Source of the DNA: Bactericera cockerelli
Lineage: Eukaryota > Arthropoda > Insecta > Hemiptera > Triozidae
Length of the DNA stretch: 64,000 bases
Direction of reading: 5' to 3'
NCBI GenBank assembly: GCA_024516035.1
Contig: CM044963.1
Location: 29,198,057 to 29,262,056, forward strand
Under the pieces are notes generated by a model that was not told the origin of the DNA, did no database searches, and saw only the letters and a program-made list of their open reading frames with translations. Position 1 is the first letter of the stretch. Each line of letters begins with the position of its first letter. Of the stretch, positions 1 through 10,959 are shown piece by piece. A program made the translations under genes and the position numbers.

Positions 1-29
1 CCGGGGCACAATTACCTTTAAAAAAAACA

Positions 30-182
30 ATCAGAGTCTTATTATTATTATTATTATTATGTGGGCACAAACTCAAATTAATGAGGAATATTTCGTGCTC
101 TGGGTGGGATTCGAACGGACAGATCCCTAATCAACCTGGATTACCAGACTAGCGCGTTAACCGACTTAACGTTCTACACCCT
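30..182 (-). mobile_element. tRNA-derived SINE, family D
   Basis: On the minus strand this copy reads as a tRNA-like head (GGTTAACGCG... then GGTTCGAA-type B box, degraded here) followed by a body that includes a CACATAATAAT segment. The plus strand shows (ATT)n at 42-60. Related copies in this window lie at 7085-7245, 12335-12465, 13396-13406 plus 15978-16180, and 24880-25095. The family name is mine; no database was consulted. Confidence 0.65.
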
Positions 183-204
183 TTAATTCTTAGTAATATT
201 ACAC

Positions 205-265
205 CTTACACCCTGCCGCGCTGTTTCTTTATTTGTATAGGCGTTCTTCACACCTCGGCCGAGGT
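205..265 (-). mobile_element. SINE fragment, family F
   Basis: The stretch ending CACACCTCGGCCGAGGTG is the reverse complement of the segment after the tRNA-like head at 25288-25400 (GGCCGAGGTGTGAAAAACACC and downstream). It is a partial copy of the same tRNA-derived SINE. Confidence 0.5.
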
Positions 266-275
266 GTTTTATTAT

Positions 276-481
276 AGTAATAATAATATCGCCTTATTTA
301 TACTGCCCGATTAGGACTATTAAATCCCATTATTCCAGCAGTAAGCCCAAGACGTATTATTATGTGGTAAAAATCCCAAATGGGAGGATAACTTGTCTTG
401 TCCCGGCTGGGTTTCGAACCCGCGACCTCTGGAATCTTTGGATTCACACAGTGCCGCTTTTACCACTGAGCTAACGGGACA
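276..481 (-). mobile_element. tRNA-derived SINE, family A
   Basis: Read on the minus strand it begins GTCCCGTTAGCTCAGTGG (A-box-like), has GGTTCGAAACC (perfect B-box core), then a body containing CCCATTTGGGATTTTTACC and GGGCAGTATAAATAAGG, and ends in an ATT-rich tail. This is the usual layout of a tRNA-derived, RNA polymerase III-transcribed SINE that relies on a LINE for mobility. Six more copies occur in the window (638, 11555, 24540, 46765, 49463 and 51486). Confidence 0.8.
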
Positions 482-544
482 GACGTAATGATAATAATAA
501 TGTCTACTTTTTAGTGGAGGGTAGGGCTAACCATTTCGAGAAGT

Positions 545-606
545 AATTTTCTTGAACCACCGACCTCCAGGTTACAAGTCCGCTATCGATCAAGCTACTG
601 AGATCG
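545..606 (-). mobile_element. tRNA-derived SINE fragment, family C
   Basis: This is a head-only copy of the family whose better copies are at 12873-13010 and 48685-48835. The minus strand reads AGCTTGATCGATA..., then CTTGTAACCTGGAGGTCGG and GGTTCAAG (B-box like). Confidence 0.6.
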
Positions 607-637
607 AATGAAGCTACTGAGCTACAAAACAAATAAA

Positions 638-838
638 ATAATAATAATTTCGCCTTTTTTAAACATATACTGTCCAATTAAGAATAATGAGTCCTGTTGT
701 TTGAGCAGTAAGACCAAGACTTATTATTATGTGGTCAAAATCCCAAATGGGTTGATAACTTGCCATGTCCCGTCCGGGTTTCGAACCCGCAACCTCTGGA
801 TTACCTATCATACGCCTTGACCACTGAGCTACTGGGAC
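638..838 (-). mobile_element. tRNA-derived SINE, family A
   Basis: Second copy of the family seen at 276-481. The minus strand has GTCCCAGTAGCTCAGTGG, a GGTTCGAAACC B box and the CCCATTTGGGATTTTGACC body, with an (ATT)n-like tail. It is diverged from its neighbour, so the two are separate insertions rather than a recent tandem duplication. Confidence 0.8.
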
Positions 839-1039
839 CTTAATGAGACTCTAAGCAAAAAAGAAGAATAATAAATGCAGACTTTTCAACATTGTAGTTA
901 CAAATTCTACTTTAATGGACTGTTGCAGTGTTGCATCAGTAACTTGATGTCAGTTTACCTTGCTGTCAGGTATTGCGAACATTTTGTAAACTCAATATCA
1001 AGGCAAACATAATTTGAACATTTTAGCACTGCACTTCCC

Positions 1040-1051
1040 TTGAATGAGATA

Positions 1052-1110
<59 letters not shown>

Positions 1111-1125
1111 GGAGAGAGAGGTTGA
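1040..1125. repeat. (GA)n microsatellite
   Basis: Nearly pure AG dinucleotide run of about 80 bp with a few interruptions. Confidence 0.95.
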
Positions 1126-1224
1126 TATAAAAAAAATATGATGCGCGAATGAACGATATTGAAGTACATATTATAGAGAAGAATAAGAAGAAATAATGAA
1201 TAATAAAGGAGATATAGAATTTAA

Positions 1225-1525
1225 ATCAAGAGTAACAAAGATTAAAAGCAAAAAAGAGACAGAGAGAGAAAGAGAATGAGAGAAGAGAGATGAAAAGCAA
1301 GAAAGACAGACAGAGAAAGATAACGAGAGAAGAGAAATTAAAAGCAAAAGAGAGACAAAGAAAGATAACGAGAAAAGAGAGATTAAAAGCTAGAAAGAGA
1401 CAGAGAAAGATAACGAGAGAAGAGAAATTAAAAGCAAAACAGAGAAAAAGAAAGATAACAAGAAAAGAAAGATGAAAAGAAAGAAAGAGACAGAAAAGAT
1501 AACGAGAGAAGAAGAAGAATGAGAG
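1225..1525. repeat. Purine-rich tandem repeat, unit ~57 bp
   Basis: A unit built around AGACAGAGAAAGATAACGAG followed by AGAAGAGAAATTAAAAGC recurs about four to five times with drift. Open frames on both strands here are low-complexity shadows of the repeat, not genes. Confidence 0.8.
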
Positions 1526-1594
1526 GAGACATAAAGTAGATCCGATCTTCAATTATTTAATGAGGCTGTCTGAGGAGCCCCAATTTCAATTATG

Positions 1595-2215
1595 CGGTAG
1601 CTTCTCAACACCTCCTCCCTTTCTTCTAAGCCCCTCCCCTCTAACTCCTTGCTCAAGTCTAACACCTGCCCCTTCTTTTAAACTCTTCCCCTCTAAACGC
1701 CTCCTCAAGCAAAATAACTTCCTCTTCTTCTAAGCTCCTCCCCTCAAACCACCTGCTCGAAAAAAACAAATCCTTCTTCTAATCTTCTCCCCTAAGTCCT
1801 GCTCAAATCTAACACCTCCCTCTTCTTGTAAACTCCTCCCCTCTAAACTCCCTGCTCAATCAACACACCTCTCTCTTCTTCTCAGCCCCTACCCTCTAAC
1901 TCCCTAGTCCAGCCTAACAACGCCCTCTTCTTGTAAACTCCTCCCTTCTAAACTCCCTGCTCAATCAACACACATCTCTCTTCTTCTCAGCCCCTCCTCT
2001 CTAACACACTACTCAAGCCTAACACCTCCTCTTTCTTCTAAACTCATCCTGTCCAACCCCTGCTGAAGCAAATAGCTCCCTCTTCTTCTATACCTCTCCC
2101 CTAATCCCCTGTTCAAATCTAACACCTCCTCCTTCTTCTAAGCCCCTCTAATCTCCTGTTCAACTCTAATACATCCCTCTTCTTATAAACCCCTCCACCT
2201 CAAATTTTCCTCCAG
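1595..2215. repeat. Pyrimidine-rich minisatellite, unit ~60 bp
   Basis: About ten diverged units containing CTAACACCTCCCTCTTCTTC, then CTCCTCCCCTCTAA and CTGCTCAA. The plus strand is almost entirely C and T with interspersed A. Confidence 0.8.
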
Positions 2216-3040
2216 CCATCTCACCATATTTCCCTACTTCTCTTCCTTAATAAGTTCTCTACCTTTCTGAAATCCCCTTTCCTTTTCAACGTACTATCAT
2301 TCCATTTAGGGTCTCTATCTCTATCTCACTCTCCCTCTCTCTTTCTCTCCTTCTGTCCTTCTCTCCCTCTCTTTCTCTCTCTCTCTCTCTCCCTCTCTTA
2401 CTCTCTCTATTTAAAATAACCTCAACCACTTTTCCTTATAGCTCTTACCACGTCTATCATCACCTGTTTCTCCTCTCTCCCCAAATCCTGAACGCCCCTC
2501 TCCATCGTAGTATGAGGTAGGCCCCACCTTCTATCCTTTCAATTTCCCCTCACGTTTTTGCCCCACCCCTTTTTTCTTTACTTCCACCCCTGCTTTCTCA
2601 GCTCATACCTTCACCCTCCCAAAATTCATCGCCCCCGATTTTTCCTAATTATGTAAGAATTAGCACCTGATGCTTTCTTTCGTCTGAGTCTTAAGAGAAG
2701 AAATATGAAGATTAATTTGAAAATAACTTAGGAGAGAGAAATAAATATGAAAGGGTATCCAATAGGCAAAGCGAGAGAAAGAAAGAGAGAGAGCGACATC
2801 AATGAATTTAATATGAATGTTCTAATTCTTTGAAGGAGATGTAAAAAAGAAAGAAAATAATGAAATATAAGAGGTAGAGTTGAGAAAGGTAGAGAAATCC
2901 TTGAATGAAATTGTTAATCTTTTTTCACAAATACAAATGATACTTATAGAATAAAAGAATATAGAAAAGAGAAACAGGAGACTAAAAAAAAAAACAAATA
3001 CCAAAAAAAAAAACTAAATTGAAATGAAAATCTCACAAGA
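2216..3040. other. No gene seen; low-complexity AT- and CT-rich DNA
   Basis: The first part is pyrimidine-rich, with a CT microsatellite at about 2315-2410. The rest is A-rich and unremarkable. No codon-like composition, splice signals around an open frame or recognisable repeat family was found. Confidence 0.6.
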
Positions 3041-3041
3041 A

Positions 3042-3164
3042 CATAGTTAGGGTTGGTTGCAAGAAATCTCCTTAGGCAATAACCCCGCCCTATAGTTAGG
3101 ACATCTGGTTGTATGTATTTTATTAATGTTATAGATCTATTACTATTTTACACTTTATTAGATA
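3042..3164 (+). repeat. SINE-tail-like repeat E, plus orientation
   Basis: Contains GGCAATAACCCCGCCC and TAGTTAGGACAT, the core of a repeat also found at 3476-3640 (inverted), 4145-4280, 18950-18985, 25880-26065, 48975-49060 and 54090-54195. Better copies end in AATAAAGAGTTA-type tails, suggesting the 3' part of a retroposon. Confidence 0.6.
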
Positions 3165-3381
3165 CTAGCGGGCTGTCGCCCGCTTTGCGGCCCGAGGCAT
3201 GGCCGTGAAAGCAAGAAATCCTATTTCGCCAATGGCAGGTGTTGTAGTGGGAATTTCAAAAAAATCCAAAGCTAAGACAAAGCTACCTACCAAATTTCAG
3301 CTTTCTAGGACTTACGGTTTGGGCTGTAGAGCGATGATCAGTCAGTGGTCAGTCAGTGACTTTGACATTTATATATTAAGA
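3165..3381 (-). mobile_element. Small non-autonomous Helitron-type element
   Basis: On the minus strand the element starts TC (TCTTAATATATAAATG) and ends in a hairpin GCGGGC-GACA-GCCCGC overlapping a terminal CTAG. It is flanked by A on the 5' side and T on the 3' side. These are the defining Helitron features: 5' TC, a 3' hairpin followed by CTRR, and insertion between A and T without target duplication. At 217 bp it cannot encode the Rep/helicase and must be moved in trans. A second, more decayed copy is at 63737-63964 in the other orientation. Confidence 0.75.
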
Positions 3382-3475
3382 TAAATGGACATAATAAAGT
3401 AAATAAATGTAAATGAAAAAAATGGAAAAATAAATACAATAAAATGAAAAAGAATAGAAAAATATATAAAAACAT

Positions 3476-3640
3476 ATGTCCTAACTAAAGGGCGGGGTTA
3501 TTGCCCATAGCGATCTCTTCCACTCCACCCTTGTTGTTTGCCTTTTTTCTTGTTTATATTGTTCTTAATTTTGTGTTTGAATTTTCATCATTCCCTGTTT
3601 GTTCATATAGGTATGTGACCTTTTAATAATGAGTTAAATA
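3476..3640 (-). repeat. SINE-tail-like repeat E, inverted copy
   Basis: Carries ATGTCCTAACTAAAGGGCGG and GGGGTTATTGCC, the inverse of 3042-3110. Together the two copies flank the Helitron-type element as an imperfect inverted repeat. Confidence 0.55.
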
Positions 3641-3752
3641 ATAATAATAAACTATTTAAAAAGTTAAAAATAATAATTACAATATAGTTAGTAAAAAGCA
3701 GCCCATGGTAAGTAAAAAATAAGCGTTTGAGACCTGTTCAAAAGTTTTTTCA

Positions 3753-4022
3753 ATGAGCGCGCGATTAGCTCAGTGGTTCGATCCCCCGTGCCGACAAAAA
3801 AAAAAGTATATATTTTTTTGTCGGCAATTTAGTTACAATTATTATTTGCAAGGTATACCTTCCGGTGCGCTCGTGTTGACCCGGCACCTAAATGGGAAGT
3901 ATTTTGTCATTTCTCGCCCATCAGAGGGGAGGCATACTACGGGATGGGCAGGCTACAACACAGAACACAAGCGTCTACAGTAGCTCCTGTTTCATGGCTA
4001 CGAAATAAAAAAGGCTGTGAAG
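3753..4022 (+). mobile_element. tRNA-derived SINE, family B, with collapsed head
   Basis: Starts GCGCGATTAGCTCAGTGG and passes directly to TTCGATCCCCCGTGCCGAC. The A-box region is fused to the B-box region with the anticodon arm missing. The body (CACCTAAATGGGAAGTATT, then CTCGCCCATCAGAGGGGAGG) matches the minus-strand copy at 16195-16485. An open frame across it is a repeat shadow. Confidence 0.65.
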
Positions 4023-4023
4023 G

Positions 4024-4280
4024 TGCACTGGTAGTCAAATGGATTTTTTATATGTATCTTACAGCACTGGAGTTTCTTCTTCTCATTTTCCTTATTTTTT
4101 TAAAGAAAATTTTTGATGGTCTTACAATTAAAAGCATTATTGGAACACAAGAACTAAAGGTTGGGTGGAAGAGATTGCCAAAGGCAATAACCCCGCCCTT
4201 TTATGTATATAATTATTTATTGTTTCTTTAATTTTTTCTTCGATTATATTGTATTTTCATTTGTAATTATTTGTGTTGTA
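4024..4280 (+). repeat. Fragment of SINE family D followed by repeat E
   Basis: GTGCACTGGTAGTCAA at 4025 matches the start of SINE family D (compare 13396). From about 4145, GGTTGGGTGGAAGAGATTGC and GGCAATAACCCCGCCC belong to repeat E. Its tail resumes after the palindromic element, at 5289, with TAATAAAGAGTAAAAA. Confidence 0.55.
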
Positions 4281-5288
4281 TACAGGGTGTAACAGACTTG
4301 ATGTAAAATCTCTTATAGGGTGGTAGTATAGATCATTTCCAACTATTAATGTTCTATAACACTTTTGATTTAACTCTGTCGTTCTCGAGATATTATTTTT
4401 TTGAATTATTTTTACAAGTCCCCTGCCGCTCGACAAAGAATGGCATCTAACTCCATAGTTACAGTAGATGAAGCAATAAATTTAACATTTTCCATAAGAT
4501 AACAATATTTCACTATTTTTTAGACTAGATTTATTCTTAAAAAGTACACACGTACTGAAAAAAATCAGTAGCAGCGAAAATTTTCGCGAACATGAAATCC
4601 ACTTGAAACTTCAGCCGCCAATTTCTCAAAATACTGCCCACATAAAGTATTGGTTTCATTTATGTAAAAACTTGCTTGAAGTCTTACCTTTCAGAAAATA
4701 TGACACATTTGATATAAAATTTTCATTTTTTATTGAAACCAAGAGAAATGAAAAAAAAGTCAGTCAGTACTACTAACTGTATCTCCCAGGCTACCATCCT
4801 ACTCTTACCAAGGGAACTAATTTTTTTCTTCAATTTGACAAATTATGGTTGCCATTTACTTTCGAACGGCCCAAAAGCTTAGTCTCTTTAAGTAAGTTTT
4901 TACATAAATGAAACTAATACTTTATTTGGGCAGTATTTTGAGAAAAGGCGGCTGAAGTTTCAAGTGGATTTCATGTTCGCGAAAAATTATCCGCTGCTAC
5001 TGATTTTTTTCAGTACTTGTGCACTTTTTAAGAATAAATCTAGCCTAAATAACAGTGAAATATTGTTATCCTATGGAAAAAGTTAAATCTATTGCATCAT
5101 TTACTGTATTCATGGAGTTAGATGCCATTCTTTGTCGAGCGGCAGGGGACTTGTAAGAATAATTCAAAAAAAATTACATCTCGAGAACCACTGAGTTAAA
5201 TGAAAAGTGTTATAGAATATCAATGGTTGGAAATGATTTATACTACCACACTTTAAGAGATTTTACATCAAGTCTGTTACACCCTGTA
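4281..5288. mobile_element. Palindromic mariner-type MITE with CAGGGTG ends (1.0 kb)
   Basis: Ends are TACAGGGTGTAACAGAC and its inverse GTCTGTTACACCCTGTA, consistent with TA target duplications. The two halves are long inverted repeats of roughly 350 to 450 bp each (for example CTGCCGCTCGACAAAG at 4425 against CTTTGTCGAGCGGCAG at 5131), with about 85-90% identity by eye. No transposase is encoded. Known Tc1/mariner elements of arthropods use CAGGGTG-type termini, so I infer mobilisation in trans by a mariner-like transposase. It interrupts repeat E. Confidence 0.75.
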
Positions 5289-5332
5289 TAATATGTCCTC
5301 TTAATAAAGAGTAAAAAAAAAAAAAAAAAAAA
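5289..5332 (+). repeat. Poly(A) tail of the interrupted repeat E
   Basis: CTTAATAAAGAGTAAAAA followed by an A run completes the repeat E copy that begins at 4145. This shows that the palindromic element landed in a pre-existing retroposon. Confidence 0.6.
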
Positions 5333-5390
5333 ATAAGGCCCTAGAACACTATCATTCTTCAGGTCACAAGTGAACTTTACCAATTTATGT

Positions 5391-6330
5391 TTGTTTTTTT
5401 TTTTTTTAATTTGGGTTTAACGTCGCTTTCAACTGCAAGGTTATAGCACGCGTGAAACTATACTTCTAGGTTTGTCCTAAAGAAATCTGCACGTATTGCA
5501 TTTCAATAGATCATTTTTTCTAAATTTCCGTTACTTTTTCAAATTTGTAAATTGACTTGTAAAGTCTAGAATAATTGTAACACAGGGCCCCCAGCATGAA
5601 GAAAAATACAAGAAAGAACCAAACTAAAAAAACCCCTACTGAAACAGACGCACACGGTCACGTAATGAGAAGAGAAAAAAATCTTCTGCAAAATCCAAAA
5701 AGTTTGGGTGAAAAGTTTGTTTTAATTGCTCATATTGGTCTAACAGGAAAGTTTAAAACAAAATAAAAGGATTTTAAGATAAACAAAAGCAGAAAAGTAG
5801 AACACTCTAAAAAAAACCACATACCTAACTTTAATAAATATAGACGGACAAAAAGCGAAGAGAAATAAAAACTATAATACATTAGATAACTTATTATAGC
5901 GAAGAATTTTTCCAATCAATGTTAGTACATTAAGAGAGAAGCAATAGTAGAAAGTACTAGTTTTTATAATTATATTATATTATGTATATACTAGAAAGGT
6001 AAATAAAAAGGAAATGGAGATAGAGCGTAAACTAAGTAAATAAAGTTAGAGAAAGTTATCAAAGTAGTTGAGACATTGTGAGTGGAATCAGAATGGAAAA
6101 GAAAATTCTCAGTGGACAGAGTAGAACTGGAAATGGATGTGGAGAGGAGATGTGTAGGTGTGGAAGAGTTGAAAGGAAAACTAGTAAACTTCAACAAGAA
6201 TAAATATTATAAGGAATGAAAACAAATTAAAACCAATTAAAACCACACATAATTATATGAAAAGATTTAATGAGTGATATGACCATGCAGTTGAAAGCAA
6301 CGTTAAACCCAAATTAAAAAAAAAAAGATT
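5391..6330. other. A-rich DNA bounded by inverted SINE-body pieces; no gene
   Basis: At 5405-5450 the sequence GTTTAACGTCGCTTTCAACT appears, and its inverse (AGTTGAAAGCAACGTTAAAC) is at about 6290-6310. Both match the body of the 5S-derived SINE near 13045 and 57450. Between them lie about 800 bp of A-rich sequence without a supportable gene or known repeat. Confidence 0.5.
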
Positions 6331-6419
6331 TAATAAAGATGTACTTATGGACATTGGACACTTAGGAAATAAATAAAGAAGAATTAAGTGTTAAATAAAT
6401 CAATTGTTTCCATTTTTTT

Positions 6420-6562
6420 GTTATAATTTATTATTTGTACTGTACATAATTATGTATTTTTATATCTAATAAAGTATTTGGTAATCATATTGTTTTAATT
6501 TATTATTTGTACTGTACATAATTATGTATTTTTATATCTAATAAAGTATTTGGTAATCATAA
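6420..6562 (+). repeat. Two tandem 72-bp copies of a retroposon-like tail
   Basis: TAATTTATTATTTGTACTGT, then CTAATAAAGTATTTGGTAATCA, occurs twice in a row (6422 and 6494). Each copy contains an AATAAA-type signal. A relative is at 11190-11235. Confidence 0.8.
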
Positions 6563-7084
6563 TAATAAGAAAAATTACTTTAAAATTATATAAAAAAGTA
6601 GGACTTTCCTAGTTCAGAAAAGAGAAAGTTGCGTTCTTAAGTGATTCCAAATATAATTGGCAAATTATGAACGATTACATAACAGTAAAAATGTTGCTTG
6701 TGTTTTGTGGGAGGTTCAAATTTCAAATTTTGATAGATGTAATAAGCAAGATCCAACTTTTTTCTAAATATATGCCAAAAATGATAGTAAAGTCAGTAAA
6801 AACATCTTATTTGGAAGACAATTATCTAAAGATTGTTGTTTTTTTTTTAAGCTTACAATAATACATTATTACTATTACTTACACCTGGTTAATTTTTGGT
6901 ATGAGGAAAAATAATCAAAGCTAATGAAAATCTTTGATAATTACTTTGTGTTTACACAAAGATTACTTTGTGGAATTTTTATATGATCAAGGGTGATAAG
7001 ACTCTGATTGAGGCATAGCAAAATATTATTTTCGCATGACGACAAGCCGATGAGATATGACAACAAGACTAATGTAGGATAGCA
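6563..7084. other. No gene seen; AT-rich
   Basis: Only short low-complexity open frames are present. Nothing recognisable. Confidence 0.5.
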
Positions 7085-7245
7085 ATAATAATAACAATCT
7101 TTAGTATAAAGTAACCACCAGGCGAGGTTAATGCTCAGAGCATTTTCTACCACCTAACTTTCAGAGTCTTATTATTATGTGGTCACAAACTCAAACTAAT
7201 GAGTGTAAATTCATGGACTGGGTATGATTCGAAGCAATGGATCTG
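7085..7245 (-). mobile_element. tRNA-derived SINE, family D
   Basis: The minus strand shows a degraded head with a GATTCGAA-like B-box remnant read across ATGATTCGAAGCAATG. The body contains CACATAATAATAAGACTCTG and GGTAGAAAATGCTCTGAGC. Matches 24880-25095 and 15978-16180. Confidence 0.6.
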
Positions 7246-7359
7246 TAATTGAAAAAGAAATTTTTCAAAAAAAGATTATTTTACGCTTAATTTTCCATTC
7301 ACACTTTTTAAAATACATTTCATCCTCACATTATTATTTTCACCAATGCTTCTTATCTG

Positions 7360-7626
7360 AGCGCACGGCAGTGCGCCAGGCCAAGTTCCAGCAAGCACGG
7401 CAGTGTATCTTTACACGAACCGATTCACCCGGTTTTTCACACCCTCATATCTTCGGTTCAATTGATCATAGAGATATGAAATTTGGAACAGAGATTGTCC
7501 TAATATCATTAAAAAGACATTAAAAATTTAAAGACTCTATGCAAAAAACTTTCAGAGGAATGTAATTTTGAAATTTGCGATTTTGATACTGACTGACTGA
7601 CTGACTGACTGACTGACTGACAGATC
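7360..7626. repeat. Repeat with (GACT)n microsatellite, Helentron-like leader
   Basis: GACTGACTGACTGACTGACT at 7590-7620 is followed by GATCATC and a CCTAGAAAGCTGAAATTTTG motif. The same order, (GACT)n, GATCATC, CTAG.CAGCTGAAATTTGGTA, occurs inside both Helitron-type copies. This suggests that the array at 7627-8570 belongs to a related element. That is inference from layout only. Confidence 0.4.
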
Positions 7627-8570
7627 ATCAAAATTATGAGGCACTTCCCGACTACCTAGAAAGCTGAAATTTTGCATGATTGTAGGGTTTATTGTAAAAG
7701 TACAGGGAAAAATCTGAAAACCGGAATTTTTTCACTTTTCATGGTGTAAAACGGTGTCGTTTTAGGGAGAAAATATATAATCTATTATTGATCTAAATTA
7801 TGAACACTTTCCGACTATCTAGAAAGATGAAATTTTGCATGATGGTAGGGTTTATAGTAAAAGTACAGGGAAAAATCTGAAAAAGTTCTAAAAAACTGTC
7901 AAACGGTGTCGTTTTAGGAAGGAAGTATACTATATTATGTATATAAATTATGAGGCACTTCCCTACTACCTAAAAAGCTGAAATTTTGCATTCTGGTAGG
8001 GTTTATTGTAAAAGTACTGGGAAAAATCTGAAAACCGGAACTTTCGCACTTATCATGCTGTTAAACGGTGTCGTTTTACGGAGGATATATATAATCGATT
8101 ATGGATCTAAATTATGAGGCACTTCCCTACTTCCTAGAAAGCTGAAATTTTGCATGATGGTAGGGTTTATTGTAAAAGTCCAGGGAAAAATCTGAAAACC
8201 GGCACTTTCGCACTATTTCTGCTGTTAAACAGTTTCGTTTTAGGGAGCACTATATTATGTATATAAATTATGAGGCACTTCCCTACTACCTAAAAAGCAG
8301 AAATTTTTTATACTGGTAGGGTTTATTGTAAAAGTACTGGGAAAAATCTGAAAACCGGAACTTTCGCACTTATCATGCTGTTAAACTGTGTTATTTTACT
8401 GAGGAAGTATACTCGATTATGCATATAAATTATGAGGCACTTCCCTACTACCTACATAGCTGAAATTTTGTATGGTGCTAGGGTTCATTGTAAAAGTATA
8501 GGGAAAAATCTGAAAACCGGCACTTTCGCACTATTTCTGCTGTTAATCGGTGTCGTTTTAGGGAGCATAA
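7627..8570 (+). repeat. Six-copy tandem array, unit ~145-165 bp
   Basis: Each unit begins AAATTATGAGGCACTTCCC (about 7635, 7799, 7943, 8110, 8266 and 8428) and contains GGTAGGGTTTATTGTAAAAG, GGGAAAAATCTGAAAACCGG and ACGGTGTCGTTTTA. Units differ by about 10-20%. Arrays of this size are common inside Helentrons and related non-autonomous elements. The open frames over it are shadows. Confidence 0.85.
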
Positions 8571-8651
8571 TAAAGTTAATAATATTGAATTTTTTAATAA
8601 AAAATAATGAAACATGCTGGGAAACGAACCATTTACAAAAAGTAATGATAT

Positions 8652-9122
8652 CCCACCAAAAACTACCGTTGAAAAAAGGGCCAAGTTCCAGAACTCCTAT
8701 CCAAAAAGGTTTCGCCAATGAATGCAGTGATATCTTATTTGCGGCCAAGTTATCTTGGTACTAAGCTATTTCTTTTATTAAACCCCGTTTTCTGAGTTCC
8801 TCATTTGGTATGTTTTTAACTGCAAACTATCCTCTAACTTGGCCAGTTTTATGCCATCGGTTGTATGGAATATTACGACTATATGTATAGGTACAGAATA
8901 ACAATATAACCATCACAAGGAGCAACACTGGCCAAGTTAGAGGATAGTTTGCAGTTAAAAACATACCAAATGAGGAACTCAGAAAACGGGGTTTAATAAA
9001 AGAAATAGCTTAGTACCAAGATAACTTGGCCGCAAATAAGATATCACTGCATTCATTGGCGAAACCTTTTTGGATAGGAGTTCTGGAACTTGGCCCTTTT
9101 TTCAACGGTAGTTTTTGGTGGG
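8652..9122. mobile_element. Palindromic fold-back element, 195-bp arms
   Basis: Left arm 8652-8846 and right arm 8928-9122 are reverse complements with no mismatch that I could see, separated by an 81-bp spacer. The outer ends are CCCACCAAAAACTACC and its inverse. The flanks share TAT, which could be a 2-3-bp target duplication. No protein is encoded. Near-perfect arms imply recent insertion or gene conversion. The superfamily is unknown. Confidence 0.75.
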
Positions 9123-10340
9123 TATTATTATCTTTTCTTTTATTTTTCTTCCAATTTCATCAATTTTTTTTTTTCTTTCTTATTTTCTTCTCCTATCTCC
9201 TTCATCATTATGACTACCGCATTCGTGTTCCTCCATTTCATTATTTTTTGTTCGTATATAAAAGACATTTCACAAGTAATTTCTTTCTCTTCTTTTGTTT
9301 CTGAAATAATAAATTGACATATTGAGTGACACTGCCACTTTTCCATTTCATATAGTGTAAAACCATTTCTTTCTTTGCCTTCATTTTTATTTCATCTTCT
9401 ACGTCGGTATTTTTTTTTGTCGTCTCAAAGGATCTGCCTTGAGTTCGTCTTGTTACTTTCTTGCTTCTTTATGTATGTATCTTTCTCAGTTGTATCTAGT
9501 TGTTGTTGCTATCATTATTATGTTGTTTTTTATTCAATTCGTTTTTACCCTTTTTATGTCTTATTGTAATTTATTGGTAAAAACCATATGCGTAACAACA
9601 CAAACAGTCATCATAAAATGACATGTTATCTATTGTAAATTGAAATAGCAAATAAATTTATTCTAAAAACTTCTCAAAATTGGTCGCAGATTTGTTATGT
9701 GTTTTGTTTTGTTTTTGTTTTTTTGTTTTTTGTGTTTTTTTTTTTTTTTTTTGCAAACGGTATTACTTTATATTCAGCTAATCACATCCGAGAAACATTG
9801 AATATATACATATAATAATTATGTTTGTGATGTTACTTTTCAAAACACATTATTTAAATATTTTTAAGGTTTCCCAAAGTTTCCAAATTTATCATTTTGG
9901 TATCAATAACAATTCTAATTCACACAATTTTATGCTATTTAGTTGTGCCTTTACCTGTACAAGTGTTAGGGATCGACTAAGTTATGTGTTGTGCCTTTTT
10001 CTTATTCTATTCCTTTAAATTCAAACGCCCGCGCAATACGAACGCGCCATCGAAAACCCCTCGTGAAAGTTACATTATATGATCATGACATAATCAGATG
10101 AGTTCTCGTGATACCAAACCAAAGAAAACCAAGAACTCAGCAGTGATAAATCTAATCTCTTATCGGTACGTTGTACTTACCTTCTCTATCTGACTTGTTG
10201 AAATGAATCTGTGACTCTCATCTTTTATCCAAAACCAAAAAAAACGTCGGGCTTTCAATTGCATTTCCCTCACCCACTTGCTTTACCAACAACAAGTATT
10301 ATTAATATTGTTTTGCTTTCTTTCTTCATTTGTCGCGGTG
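9123..10340. other. No gene seen; T-rich DNA
   Basis: T-rich sequence with homopolymers (9730-9752 is nearly all T). The short open frames are low-complexity. Nothing from 9770 to 10200 is recognisable. Confidence 0.5.
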
Positions 10341-10369
10341 AATCGTCAAAACTACAGATGGCATTTGGT

Positions 10370-10740
10370 TTTTTTTTCTCTCTCTCAATATTCTCTCTGT
10401 TTCGCTTCATCATGTTTTTTATCTTGACAATATCTCTCCAATTTCATTTCTAGTTTTACTTTTCTTTCCTAGAATTTACCCACTTACATTTATTGGTCTC
10501 TCTTTTCTCTCTCTCTCTCTCTCTGTCTCTCCCTGTGTATATTCATCTGTCTCTATTTCTTTATCTCATTTTTTGTCCCCTCTCTCTCTTTCATTACCTT
10601 TATTTATCTATTTTTCTCTTTTCCTCTCTCTTTCTCTCTCTCACACTTGATATTATTTTTCTTACTTTCTCTTTGTATTTTTCTTTCTATTCACCTCCCT
10701 TTCCTCTTCCCCTCTGTCTCTCTCTATAAAGAGAGAAAAC
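10370..10740. repeat. CT-rich microsatellite tract
   Basis: Interrupted TC dinucleotide and polypyrimidine tracts, densest at 10500-10530 and 10625-10645. Confidence 0.85.
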
Positions 10741-10959
10741 TCTCTCTTCCTCTTTCTTTTGCTCTCAATCCTTTACTCTCCTACGCAGTTCTCTGTTCTC
10801 CATTACAGTAATAAGTGCTGATACATGTAAGGTACCACTTTCGTCAATGTCTCTTCTTTTACAGGGTGCTTCAGCAGAATTTCATTTATTATGGGTGGAT
10901 CAAGTATACTATAATTCTTTGTGGATATTTTAGTTTTTTTTTTTTTCTTCAACAAATCC

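Noticed and set aside
7627..8570. CRISPR-like regularly spaced repeats
   Set aside because: Unit is ~160 bp with no unique spacers; eukaryotic tandem array.
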